Notes under the pieces: model-generated
Seen by the model: only the letters and a program-made list of their open reading frames with translations
What the model was told of the DNA's origin: nothing
The model's database searches: none
Translations under genes and position numbers: made by a program
Source of the DNA: CAWULT01 sp963923455
GTDB taxonomy: Bacteria > Acidobacteriota > Vicinamibacteria > Vicinamibacterales > UBA2999
Direction of reading: 5' to 3'
NCBI GenBank assembly: GCA_963923455.1
Contig: CAWULT010000130.1
Coordinates: 1 to 12,509, forward strand
Length of the DNA: 12,509 bases
Shown: positions 1 to 7,715 of the stretch, piece by piece
Layout of the letters: every line of letters begins with the position of its first letter
Numbering within the stretch: the stretch's first letter is position 1

Positions 1-1
1 G

Positions 2-634
2 CGCGTGCCGGCGTCGCCGGACGGGGTGGTGGTCTTCGCGCACGGCAGCGGGAGCAGCCGCTTCAGCCGGCGCAATCGCCACGTGGCCGCGTTTCTCGAG
101 GCGCGCGGGTATGCCACGCTGCTGCTCGACCTGCTGACGCCATCCGAGGACGCCGTCGACGAGGTGACGCGCGAGTACCGCTTCGACATACCGCGCCTGG
201 CTGCCCGGGTCGTGTCGGCCCTCGACTGGCTCGAGACGCGGCCGGGCCTCGCCCCGCTGCCCGTCTGCGTCTTCGGCGCGAGCACCGGCGCGGCGGCGGC
301 GCTCATCGCGGCCGCCGAGCGGCCGGCGCGTGTCGCGGCCGTCGTCTCGCGCGGCGGACGTCCCGACCTGGCGGGCGAGGCGCTCGGGCGCGTCGAGGCG
401 CCCACGCTGCTGGTCGTCGGGGGGCTCGACGGCGAGGTGATCGCGTTGAACGAGGCCGCGAGGCGCGCGATGACCGCACCCGCGCGGCTCGCCATCGTCC
501 CGGGTGCGACGCACCTGTTCGAGGAGCCCGGCACGCTCGACGAGGTGTGTCGTCTCGCGGCGGACTGGTGCGACGCCCACCTGCGCGGGCCCGCGGCGCC
601 GGGGCGGCCGCGGCCATCCGGGGCCCGGCCGTGA
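2..634 (+). CDS. Alpha/beta hydrolase, dienelactone hydrolase-like (5' end cut by window edge)
   Basis: This is a soluble alpha/beta hydrolase; its substrate cannot be read from the sequence. Numbering from the GTG at 5, an oxyanion-region motif FAHGSGSSR lies at residues 11-19. The nucleophile elbow GASTG puts Ser at 93, the likely acid is Asp142 in GGLDGEV, and the likely base is His170 in GATHLFEEPG, so the triad is complete. The reading frame stays open to the left edge. Relatives I know carry another strand or so before the FAHGSGSSR motif, so the GTG is probably internal and the gene begins outside the window. The Pro/Arg/Gly-rich C-terminal tail (about residues 195-209) looks disordered. 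It is first in a run with the MJ1316, archease and rtcB genes, 27 nt before the next start, so co-transcription is likely. Relatives are often fused or adjacent to phosphoribosyltransferases, which may be what lies upstream (recalled family knowledge, not visible here). Confidence 0.85.
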   Translation, partial: RVPASPDGVVVFAHGSGSSRFSRRNRHVAAFLEARGYATLLLDLLTPSEDAVDEVTREYRFDIPRLAARVVSALDWLETRPGLAPLPVCVFGASTGAAAALIAAAERPARVAAVVSRGGRPDLAGEALGRVEAPTLLVVGGLDGEVIALNEAARRAMTAPARLAIVPGATHLFEEPGTLDEVCRLAADWCDAHLRGPAAPGRPRPSGARP

Positions 635-661
635 CGGCGACGGCACGAGGGTGACGCGTCG

Positions 662-1018
662 ATGCAACCGCTGCAGGACCTGCTCCATCGCATCCAGTGG
701 GATCCGGAGTTCGGACGCGGGACGTTCGCGATCGGCTACGAGGATCGACCCGTGTCCCCGGACCCGCGGCACCACCATCGGCACCATGGCCGCAAGCGGC
801 ACGACCGCGACGAGTCGGCCCGGGACGAGCACCCCGAACGTGTGGTGCCATTCGCCGACGTGCGCCTGGACGCACAGCACCCTGGCACGTTCGCCGTCGT
901 CGACGAGGGCGGCACGGTGGTGCGCGTGCCGCTGCACCGCGTGCGGACGGTCTACAGGGACGGCTCGGTGATCTGGGCGCGGGGTCGCCACGGGCAGCCG
1001 GCCGTGGAGTCGTCATGA
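662..1018 (+). CDS. MJ1316/DUF504-family RNA end recognition protein with His-rich insertion
   Basis: This small protein (118 residues) belongs to the MJ1316 (formerly DUF504, PF04457) family, which has been predicted to recognise cyclic-phosphate RNA ends. The signature is clear at both ends: LLHRIQWDPEFGRGTFAIGYEDR (residues 7-29, with the WDPEF core) and VPFADVRLD plus VPLHRVRTVYRDGSVIWARG (residues 62-70 and 89-108). Between the two halves, residues 34-60 form a charged, histidine-rich insertion that includes HHHRHH. The usual domain is about 70-80 residues, so this copy is enlarged by a loop and a short C-terminal tail. The stop codon overlaps the archease start as ATGA, which implies translational coupling. 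A weak GAGG lies about 11 nt before the ATG. The context with archease and RtcB supports a role in RNA repair; the biochemical role itself is inferred. Confidence 0.85.
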   Translation: MQPLQDLLHRIQWDPEFGRGTFAIGYEDRPVSPDPRHHHRHHGRKRHDRDESARDEHPERVVPFADVRLDAQHPGTFAVVDEGGTVVRVPLHRVRTVYRDGSVIWARGRHGQPAVESS

Positions 1019-1464
1019 CGCGGGTGACCGCCGCGTCGGCGGGGCCGGTGGTACCGTCGTGGCGGCACTTCGCGCACGAGGCCGACATCGGCCTCGTCGG
1101 CCTCGGGCCGACCAAGGCCGAGGCGTTCCGCCAGGCCGCCCTCGCGCTGACGGCGGTGGTGACGGATCCGGCGGCCGTGCGCGCCGTCGAGGCGGTGTCC
1201 CTGCGGTGCGAAGCGCCGAGTGACGAGATCCTGCTGGCCGACTGGCTCAACGCCGTCGTCTACGAGATGGCCGTGCGTTCGATGTTGTTCGGCGACTTCG
1301 CGGTGGACATCGTGGACGGCGTGCTGCACGGCGTCGCGCGCGGCGAGCCGGTCGACCGCGGCCGGCACGAGCCGGCCGTCGAGGTGAAGGGCGTCACGCT
1401 GACGGGCCTCGCGGTGGCGGCGGTCCCGGGCGGCTGGCGCGTGCAGTGCGTGGTCGACGTCTGA
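1015..1464 (+). CDS. Archease, RtcB activating protein
   Basis: Archease (149 residues) is the small cofactor that speeds guanylylation of RtcB and restores its multiple turnover. The start at 1015 overlaps the preceding stop by 4 nt. An upstream in-frame reading from 697 exists but merely shadows the MJ1316 gene. Family marks are the N-terminal HEADIG (residues 21-26, the metal-binding aspartate region) and the central helix with DEILLADWLNAVVYEM (70-85). Further on come the GEPVDRGRHEPAVEVKGVT segment (110-128) and the terminal WRVQCVVDV, whose Asp148 matches the conserved C-terminal acidic residue. The stop is 12 nt before rtcB, and a GAGGG overlapping that stop serves as the rtcB ribosome binding site. 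The first 15 or so residues are an unconserved extension. Confidence 0.93.
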   Translation: MTRVTAASAGPVVPSWRHFAHEADIGLVGLGPTKAEAFRQAALALTAVVTDPAAVRAVEAVSLRCEAPSDEILLADWLNAVVYEMAVRSMLFGDFAVDIVDGVLHGVARGEPVDRGRHEPAVEVKGVTLTGLAVAAVPGGWRVQCVVDV

Positions 1465-1476
1465 GGGCACCGGTTC

Positions 1477-2907
1477 ATGGATCCAGCCACATTCGAGCGC
1501 GTCACCGACTGGGAGTGGCGCATTCCGGCCACCGGCGCGATGCGTGTGCCCGGCGTGATCTACGCGTCGGAGGCGCTCGTCCGGGACATGGACGAGAAGG
1601 TGCGCGAGCAGGTGTCGAACGTCGCGATGCTGCCCGGCATCCAGCAGGCGTCCTACGCGATGCCGGACGCGCACTGGGGCTACGGCTTTCCGATCGGGGG
1701 CGTCGCCGCGTTCGATCCGCGCGAGGGCGGCGTGATCTCGGCCGGTGGCGTGGGCTTCGACATCTCGTGCGGCGTTCGGACGCTGCACACCGGCGTGCGC
1801 CTCGCCGCGGTGGAGGCCGTCAAGCCGCACCTCGCGACGGCGCTCTCACGGGCGGTGCCGGCCGGCGTCGGCAGCCGCGGCCGTCTCGAGCTCGACGACG
1901 CGTCGCTCGACGCGATGCTCGCCGGCGGAGCACAGTGGGCCGTCGGCCAGGGCTTCGGCGTCGAGGCCGACCTCCGGCGCACCGAGGAGCACGGGTGCAT
2001 GGCCGGCGCGGAGCCGCGGCACGTCTCGGCCCGGGCGAAGCGCCGGCAGCGTGACGAGATGGGCACGCTCGGCTCGGGCAACCACTACCTCGAGGTGCAG
2101 CGGGTGGCCGAGGTGCACGATGCGGCGGCCGCCGCGGCCTTCGGCCTGCGCGAGGACGACGTCGTCGTGTCGATCCACTGCGGCTCACGGGGGCTCGGAC
2201 ACCAGATCGGGACCGAGTTCCTCCGGGAGATGGCCATCGCCGAGCCGGACTTCGGCCTCGTCATTCCCGACCGCGAGCTGGCCTGCGCGCCGATCGACTC
2301 CGAACTGGGACAGCGCTACCTGGGGGCCATGCGGGCCGGCATCAACTGCGCGCTGGCCAACCGGCAGATCATCACCCACTGGGTGCGGCGGGCCTTCGCC
2401 GACGTGCTGCCCGGGGCGCGCCTCGACCTCCTGTACGACGTCTCCCACAACACCTGCAAGCTCGAGACGCATCGGATCGGCGGCGTCGACAGGCGCGTCT
2501 TCGTCCACCGGAAGGGGGCGACCCGCGCGCTCGGGCCCGGCCATCCGGATCTGCCCGCGGCGCTGCAGGACGTGGGACAGCCCGTGCTGATCGGCGGCAC
2601 GATGGGCACGGCGTCCTACGTGCTCGTCGGCACGAAGGTCAGTGAGGCGCGGGCGTTCTCGTCGTCGTGCCACGGCGCGGGTCGCGCGATGAGCCGCCAC
2701 GAGGCATTGCGCACGTTCGACGGCCACGCGGTCGTCGGCGAGCTGCGCGCGCGCGGCATCATCGTCAAGAGCCCGTCGGCCCGCGGCGTGGCCGAGGAGG
2801 CGCCCGGCGCGTACAAGGACGTCTCGGCGGTGGTCGGCGCGGCGCACGAGGCCGGCCTCTCGCGCAGGGTGGCGCGGCTCGAGCCGATCGTCTGCGTCAA
2901 GGGCTGA
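1477..2907 (+). CDS. rtcB: RNA-splicing ligase RtcB (3'-phosphate/5'-OH RNA ligase)
   Basis: RtcB joins RNA 2',3'-cyclic phosphate or 3'-phosphate ends to 5'-OH ends using GTP and Mn2+, acting in tRNA splicing or repair of broken RNA. At 476 residues it is close to the Pyrococcus enzyme (481). All key residues are visible. Asp95 and Cys98 lie in GVGFDISCG, Asn202-His203 in GSGNHYLEV, His234 in SIHCGSRGLGHQ, and His324 in DVSHNTCK. The guanylylated histidine His399 is in SSCHGAGR, and Lys475 is in the C-terminal CVKG. The first four fall at the same numbers as in the archaeal enzyme. A GAGGG at 1463-1467 sits 9 nt before the ATG, fixing the start. It is the last gene of the operon and converges on a flavin oxidoreductase gene 78 nt away. 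No inteins or frameshifts are seen. Confidence 0.97.
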   Translation: MDPATFERVTDWEWRIPATGAMRVPGVIYASEALVRDMDEKVREQVSNVAMLPGIQQASYAMPDAHWGYGFPIGGVAAFDPREGGVISAGGVGFDISCGVRTLHTGVRLAAVEAVKPHLATALSRAVPAGVGSRGRLELDDASLDAMLAGGAQWAVGQGFGVEADLRRTEEHGCMAGAEPRHVSARAKRRQRDEMGTLGSGNHYLEVQRVAEVHDAAAAAAFGLREDDVVVSIHCGSRGLGHQIGTEFLREMAIAEPDFGLVIPDRELACAPIDSELGQRYLGAMRAGINCALANRQIITHWVRRAFADVLPGARLDLLYDVSHNTCKLETHRIGGVDRRVFVHRKGATRALGPGHPDLPAALQDVGQPVLIGGTMGTASYVLVGTKVSEARAFSSSCHGAGRAMSRHEALRTFDGHAVVGELRARGIIVKSPSARGVAEEAPGAYKDVSAVVGAAHEAGLSRRVARLEPIVCVKG

Positions 2908-2942
2908 GCCGCGCCGGACGTCAGGGATGGATCTGCACGCCG

Positions 2943-2965
2943 GCCGCCGGGGCGGGCCCGGCGGC
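2943..2965. terminator. GC-rich hairpin between convergent rtcB and LLM gene
   Basis: A perfect 9-bp stem, GCCGCCGGG pairing with CCCGGCGGC, encloses a 5-nt loop GCGGG. It sits in the 78-nt gap between the converging ends of rtcB and the LLM oxidoreductase gene. There is no T-run on either side, so it is not a canonical intrinsic terminator. It could end or protect both transcripts, but chance pairing is fairly common at this GC content. Confidence 0.35.
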
Positions 2966-2985
2966 GGCGCGGAGTCGGGCGCGGG

Positions 2986-4020
2986 CTACGCCAGCAGCTC
3001 GCGGACGCGGGGGGCCACCTTGGTGCCGTACAGCTCGATGCTGGTCATCAGCCGGTCGTGCGGCAAGGGCCCGCTGCTGTACTTCAGGTCGAAGCGCGAC
3101 AGGCGCAGTGCCTTCGCCGCGCGCGCGATCTTCTGGGCGACGGTCTCGGGCGAGCCGACGAACAACGCCCCGTCCGGGCCGGCCTGCTGCTCGAACTGAT
3201 GCCGGCCCACGGGTGGCCACCCGCGTTCGGACCCGATCTGGTTCATCAACGCGGCGTAGTGTGGCCACAACTCCTCCTTGGCCTGTTCGTCGGTGGCGGC
3301 CACGTGCCCGGGCGAGTGGGCGCCGACGCGCAGGAACGGGCGGCCGGCCTTCTCGAGCGCGCGCTCGTAGAGCTGCACGAACGGCGCGAAGCGCGCCGGG
3401 CTGCCCCCGATGATCGCCAGCATCAGCGGCAGGCCGTAGTGCGCGGCGCGCACGACCGACTCGGGGCTGCCGCCGACGCCGATCCACGTGTAGAGGGGGC
3501 CGTTCTCCACGGGTGGATAGACTCGCGCGTTCTCGAGCGGCGCCCGCAGCCGCCCGTGCCAGGTCACCGGCTGCTCCTTCCGCAGTTCCGCGAAGAGGTT
3601 CACCTTCTCCTCGAACAGCTGCTCGTAGTGCCCGAGGTCGTAGCCGAACAGCGGATACGACTCGGTGAACGACCCGCGGCCGAGGATCACCTCGGCGCGC
3701 CCGTTCGAGATGGCGTTGAGCGTCGAGAAGCGCTGGTAGACGCGAACCGGGTCGTCCGTGCTGAGCACGGTGACGGCCGAGCCCAGGTGGATGCGCGTGG
3801 TCCGGGCCGCGATCGCGGCCAGCATCACCTCGGGCGCCGAGATCGCGAAGTCCTTGCGGTGGTGCTCACCAACGGCGAAGAAGTCCAACCCGACCTGATC
3901 GGCCAGCACCCCCTCCTCGATCACGTGGCGCAGCACCTGCGCCTGCGACAGCGGCTGGCCGTCGCGATCGATCGTGACATCCCCGAAGGTATCCAGACCC
4001 AGCTCGAAGCGTTCCGACAT
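2986..4020 (-). CDS. LLM class flavin-dependent oxidoreductase (luciferase-like)
   Basis: This cytoplasmic flavin-dependent monooxygenase-like protein (344 residues) has the bacterial luciferase TIM-barrel fold; the substrate is unknown. Recognisable segments are ELGLDTFGDV (6-15), ADQVGLDFFAVGEHHR (40-55), SAVTVLSTDDPVRVYQ (81-96), the NGRAEVILGRGSF segment (106-118) and YTWIGVGGSPES (177-188). These resemble the Atu2307 (2I7G) subgroup of the LLM superfamily. The frame opens upstream to 4053, but the Met at 4020 is preferred: it aligns with the family N terminus and is preceded by AGGAGA at 4024-4029. The three leftward genes run helicase, DUF8021, then this one, with a 128-nt gap before it, so it may have its own promoter. 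Annotations as a named luciferase or alkanal monooxygenase would over-interpret it. Confidence 0.92.
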   Translation of the reverse strand: MSERFELGLDTFGDVTIDRDGQPLSQAQVLRHVIEEGVLADQVGLDFFAVGEHHRKDFAISAPEVMLAAIAARTTRIHLGSAVTVLSTDDPVRVYQRFSTLNAISNGRAEVILGRGSFTESYPLFGYDLGHYEQLFEEKVNLFAELRKEQPVTWHGRLRAPLENARVYPPVENGPLYTWIGVGGSPESVVRAAHYGLPLMLAIIGGSPARFAPFVQLYERALEKAGRPFLRVGAHSPGHVAATDEQAKEELWPHYAALMNQIGSERGWPPVGRHQFEQQAGPDGALFVGSPETVAQKIARAAKALRLSRFDLKYSSGPLPHDRLMTSIELYGTKVAPRVRELLA

Positions 4021-4023
4021 GAC

Positions 4024-4029
4024 TCTCCT
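4024..4029 (-). promoter_or_regulatory. Ribosome binding site deciding the LLM start
   Basis: AGGAGA on the - strand lies 3 nt before the ATG at 4020. The alternative in-frame Met at 4053 would place this purine run inside the coding region and adds 11 unconserved residues, so the shorter start is preferred. Confidence 0.6.
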
Positions 4030-4148
4030 GTTCGTGGCGGCGCCAGGCCGCAATCCTCTGATCGTATGCGGCGGGCGTGGCCGGACGCCAGACGAGCGGG
4101 GTGCAGGGGGGAGGCCGCGAGGCCGGGCGGCGCGGTTCTTTCCTCCGG

Positions 4149-5072
4149 TCAGTCCCAGCCCGACGGACCGCCGAGCGGCGCGGCCTCGAGCACGGCCTCG
4201 GCCGCGTGGATGCGGCCGCCGTACACCTTGAAGGCCTCGAAGGTCACGAGCGCCTGGCCGGCGTACTTGGGGCCGGGGAGTGAGCCGCGTCCGAAGTCCA
4301 GCCGGAAGAGCACGGTGCCCATCTCCTCGTCGACGGCGACGAGCCGCTCCTTCACGTCGGGCAGGGTCGGAATCTGCTGGGCCTTCATGTCGACGCAGCC
4401 CGGAGGCCGGAACGTGCAGCCGGGCCCGGCCATGCGTACGCTGTTCTCGAAGCGGTAGGCGTCGGGTGCGAAGGGCACGTCCACCGTCACGAAGCTGCCG
4501 GCCCGCAGTCCCGCCGGGTACGACGAGGCGATGCGCACCATCTCCGCTCGCGGCGTGCGTTCGGCCGCCGACGGCCGATGGGCCATCGTGGGCGTCGGCG
4601 TCTTCAGGTTGTCTGGCGCGAAGAGCGCGCCCTCGTCCGCGTTGCGTACGACCATGGTCTCGACTTCGGCGATCGTCCGGTCGACGATCTTCAGCCGCGC
4701 CGCGAACAGCACCGGCGCGCCGCCCTCCTCGAACACGGCGTGCACCGCCGCCGCGCCCAGCCCTGGATCGATGAAGTCCACGCGGTACGGGCGGCGTCCG
4801 GTCGCGGTGCGCCAGAGGCCCTCGCCGAGCTTCCTCTCGACGCCGTCCTCGGTGAACCGGACGGTTCGTGCCAGCGGCAGCCGCGCCGGATCGTGCGCGA
4901 CGACGGAGTCGAGGTAGTGCGTCAGCAGGTCCGCGAGGCAGGCGCGGTCGCAGGAGCCGCCCTGCGCCGCGGCGATCGCGCCGGCCTCGACCAACGGCGA
5001 CGGGACGTGGTGTGCCGCGGTGACGGCCGCGACGGCCAGGACGGCGACGACGAGCCTGGTACGCATGCGCAT
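4149..5072 (-). CDS. Secreted DUF8021 / NTF2-like protein of unknown function
   Basis: The protein (307 residues from the chosen start) begins with MRMRTR and a hydrophobic run to about residue 20, a Sec signal peptide; cleavage near AAA-QGG (34-38) or after VTAA is plausible. The core at 41-145 (CDRACLADLLTHYLDS, then HDPARLPLA, VRFTEDG, LGEGLW) resembles a SnoaL/NTF2-like domain that I recall as DUF8021, in secreted bacterial and fungal proteins. The second half (residues 150-307) includes FAPDAYRFENSV and two cysteines (219 and 226) in GPGCTFRPPGC, and may be a second related domain. The start at 5072 is preferred to 5111 because it puts the signal peptide at the N terminus and has GAGG 8 nt upstream. 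It is read with the RapA-like gene (81 nt upstream) and the LLM gene. No catalytic motif is recognised, so no function is assigned. Confidence 0.75.
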   Translation of the reverse strand: MRMRTRLVVAVLAVAAVTAAHHVPSPLVEAGAIAAAQGGSCDRACLADLLTHYLDSVVAHDPARLPLARTVRFTEDGVERKLGEGLWRTATGRRPYRVDFIDPGLGAAAVHAVFEEGGAPVLFAARLKIVDRTIAEVETMVVRNADEGALFAPDNLKTPTPTMAHRPSAAERTPRAEMVRIASSYPAGLRAGSFVTVDVPFAPDAYRFENSVRMAGPGCTFRPPGCVDMKAQQIPTLPDVKERLVAVDEEMGTVLFRLDFGRGSLPGPKYAGQALVTFEAFKVYGGRIHAAEAVLEAAPLGGPSGWD

Positions 5073-5080
5073 GACGGGAA

Positions 5081-5084
5081 CCTC
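5081..5084 (-). promoter_or_regulatory. Ribosome binding site deciding the DUF8021 start
   Basis: GAGG on the - strand sits 8 nt before the ATG at 5072. The upstream in-frame ATG at 5111 has no purine-rich site before it. Confidence 0.4.
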
Positions 5085-5153
5085 GCTGGGCGCGCTCGAA
5101 GAGGCGGTCATTCTAGCCGCATTCCCGCGCGGACGTCGGTCAGGACGCGGCCT

Positions 5154-7715
5154 TCACCGCCGAGGCGCCGGCGGCAGCGGACGCACCACGACCGCGGCCA
5201 AAGCGTAGGGCCGCCGGGCGGCGTCGAGCCGGCCGCCGAGAGCCCGGACCATCGCGCGCCACGCCGCGCGCTCGGCCGGGTCGGTCGACGCGCGCCGCGC
5301 ACGCAGCGGGCGGCGGCGGAACGCGGCCGCCCAGTCGGGCCGCGGCCGGCCCGCCGCGTCGAACGCGACGACGTCGAACACCGGGCCGTCCTTGTAGATC
5401 GCGACCAGGCCCTCGCCGCGGTCCTGGCCGATCTCCACCTCCAGCCGGGCCACGCGGCCGAGCGGGCTGTCCTCGAAGTAGGCGAACACGCCCTCGACGA
5501 GCGGGTGGCCCGACGCGAAGAAGTCGAGCGACTCGTCCTGCACGGCCTCCTCGCGGTCGAACGTGCCCACCCACGTCTGGCCGCCCGCCACGCCCGGCAG
5601 GCTGTCGACGAGGGCCTCGCTGCCGAAGTCGATCGAGAAGATCCGCCGTCCGCGGGGCCCGTCCACCCGGAAGCCGAGCCGGGCGCACGCGGTAACGACC
5701 ACGCGCTCGTTGAGCGCGTCGAGCTCGGGCGGCACCCGCGCCAGAATCGCGTCCGCCATCTCGGCGCGGTAGGGGTCCCGATGCAGCTGCTGGTAGGCGG
5801 CCTCGCGGATGCGCGTGCGCGCGGCCCGCGCGTCGGCCAGCAGGGCGTCGAGGCGCGGTCCCGACAGCACGGCGTCCGGATCCACGGCCACGTCCTCGAG
5901 GGTCGGCTCCACGTGGGCGAGCTGGGGCTCGAGCCCGGCGAGCGGCTCGCGGAACACGCCGAGCGCCTCGAACAGCGCGACCGCGTCTCGGCCGACGCCC
6001 GACGGCGGGCGGAAGTAGACGATCTCGACCGGGATCCGCCGGCCGATCCGATCGAGGCGCCCGATGCGCTGCTCGACGACCGACGGCTTCCAGGGCAGGT
6101 CGAACAGCACGAGCCGCTGGCAGAACTCGAAGTTGCGCCCCTCCCCGCCGCACTCGGTCGACACGAGCAGGCTGGGGCCGTGCGGCTCGCGGAAGCGGGC
6201 CACCTCCGTGTCGCGCCTCGCGGGCGTCAGCTCCTCGTGGAAGACGCCGCTCGCCAGCTGTGCCCGGTGGCTGAGCGCCGTCCGCAGCATCTCGAGGGTG
6301 TCCCGGTGCGCGACGAAGACCAGCGTCTTCTCCTTCGCGTCGCGCCAGCGCGGCGCGTGCGACAGCAGCCACGCGAGGCGAGGGTCGGCCGCGTCCATCG
6401 CCAGCGCCCGCTGCTTGAGTTCGGCGTCGCCGGGCCCGAGCACGGCGCCCAACGCCGCGCCCGATGCCAGCGCGCGCCGGATGCGGTCCACCTTCTGCCT
6501 GCGTGCCACCGCGTGCGGCGCCGGCGCGGCGCGCAGGGCCGCCTCGACCGCCTGCTGTGCCTGCCACTCCCGGGGATCGCCAGGCGCCACCGCTACGCCC
6601 ACGCGCGGCGGCAGGCCGCCGATGTCGACGCGCCGGGTCGAACTCGTGCAGGCCGGCAGGGGGACGCCGCTGGCGAGCCGGGCGTCGACGCCGGCGTCCT
6701 CGGGAAACTCGTCGGGTCGCAGCAGCTGGAGCAGCCGGAAGAAGCCGTGCGCGTCGTCCTCGAGCGGCGTGGCGCTCAACAGCAGCACGTGCCGCCCGAG
6801 CGCGGCGATCGGCGCGACGGCGCGCCAGCCCGGTTCACCCGGGTGCGCCGGCGGCCGCCGCAGCCGCTGGGCCTCGTCGACGACGAGCAGGTCGATGCCG
6901 GCGGCCACGGCCTGCTGCGTCAGCAGCGGCCGTTCGACCAGCAGCTCGAGCGCGATGACGGTGCGCCGGTGTACGTCGAACGGGTTGAAGTCGGCGCCGA
7001 AGTCGCGGGCGACGTCGGCCAGCCGCGCCGCGTCGAGCAGCGTGAAGACCTGGTGGTACTTCCGCCACAGCTCGCCGAGCCACTGGACGGTCAGCGCCTC
7101 CGGCGCGACGACGAGGCAGCGCTCGACCCGGCCCGTGTGGACGAGCCGGTTGAGGATCAGCGCGGCCTCGATCGTCTTGCCCAGCCCGACTTCGTCGGCC
7201 AGCAGCCAGCGTACCGGATCGGCCGCGGTGGCGCGCTCGGCCACGTGGAGCTGGTGCGGATGCAGGCGCACCCGGCCGCCGAGGAACGACCCGAGCCCGC
7301 CGGCCTCTCGGATGGCGAGCAGGTGCAGGATGTCGAGGCGCGTCAGGACGTCGCGGGCCTCGTCGAGGTCCCCGAGCGCGAGGCGCTCGAGCAGGGCGCC
7401 CTCGAGGTCGAGCGGCCAGATCGCGTGCGACGACACGGTGGCGCCGGTGGCCAGCCGCAGGGTGCCGTCGGTCAGCCGTTCCGCGACCGTCGTCTCCTCG
7501 CGGGTCGCCGTCACGCGGACGGGCCGGCCCGGGCTCAGGTCGACGGGCACCAGCGCGTCGGTCGTCGCGGCGAGCCGCAAGGTGGTGCCCGTTCGCGGAA
7601 AGGCGACCGTCACGGCACGGCCGTCGACGGCGGTCACGCGGCCGACGCCGAGCTCGGGGTTGAAGCGATGGGTGAGGTGGGCCCCGGGAACCCAGGGGCT
7701 CGGTGGCGGCGACAC
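5154..7715 (-). CDS. RapA-like SWI2/SNF2 DNA translocase/helicase
   Basis: This 853-residue Swi2/Snf2 ATPase resembles RapA, the RNA polymerase-associated recycling factor (968 residues in E. coli). The N terminus (residues 8-70, including FNPELGVGRV) matches the Tudor-like RapA N-terminal region. Motif I is LLADEVGLGKTIEA (171-184, Lys180). Motif II reads VVDEAQRL, so DEAQ at 280-283 replaces the usual DEAH. Motif III is LLLSATPLED (311-320). The second RecA lobe has LVFVAHRD (465-472), motif V STECGGEGRNFEF (519-531) and motif VI EQRIGRLDRIGRR (548-560). The C-terminal part (from about 600) is RapA-like but poorly conserved. GTG at 7715 is the only start before an in-frame stop, and it aligns with the family N terminus; no strong Shine-Dalgarno is seen. 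It is divergent from the SGNH esterase gene, 68 nt away. A true role on RNA polymerase is inferred; a general SNF2 helicase annotation is the safe alternative. Confidence 0.9.
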   Translation of the reverse strand: MSPPPSPWVPGAHLTHRFNPELGVGRVTAVDGRAVTVAFPRTGTTLRLAATTDALVPVDLSPGRPVRVTATREETTVAERLTDGTLRLATGATVSSHAIWPLDLEGALLERLALGDLDEARDVLTRLDILHLLAIREAGGLGSFLGGRVRLHPHQLHVAERATAADPVRWLLADEVGLGKTIEAALILNRLVHTGRVERCLVVAPEALTVQWLGELWRKYHQVFTLLDAARLADVARDFGADFNPFDVHRRTVIALELLVERPLLTQQAVAAGIDLLVVDEAQRLRRPPAHPGEPGWRAVAPIAALGRHVLLLSATPLEDDAHGFFRLLQLLRPDEFPEDAGVDARLASGVPLPACTSSTRRVDIGGLPPRVGVAVAPGDPREWQAQQAVEAALRAAPAPHAVARRQKVDRIRRALASGAALGAVLGPGDAELKQRALAMDAADPRLAWLLSHAPRWRDAKEKTLVFVAHRDTLEMLRTALSHRAQLASGVFHEELTPARRDTEVARFREPHGPSLLVSTECGGEGRNFEFCQRLVLFDLPWKPSVVEQRIGRLDRIGRRIPVEIVYFRPPSGVGRDAVALFEALGVFREPLAGLEPQLAHVEPTLEDVAVDPDAVLSGPRLDALLADARAARTRIREAAYQQLHRDPYRAEMADAILARVPPELDALNERVVVTACARLGFRVDGPRGRRIFSIDFGSEALVDSLPGVAGGQTWVGTFDREEAVQDESLDFFASGHPLVEGVFAYFEDSPLGRVARLEVEIGQDRGEGLVAIYKDGPVFDVVAFDAAGRPRPDWAAAFRRRPLRARRASTDPAERAAWRAMVRALGGRLDAARRPYALAAVVVRPLPPAPRR

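Noticed and set aside
4118..4129. Small GGCC-loop-GGCC hairpin downstream of the DUF8021 stop
   Set aside because: The stem is only 4 bp with no T-run, so it is not distinguishable from chance.
3058..4458. A 466-codon open frame on the + strand
   Set aside because: It is antisense to the LLM oxidoreductase and part of the DUF8021 gene, with typical shadow composition.
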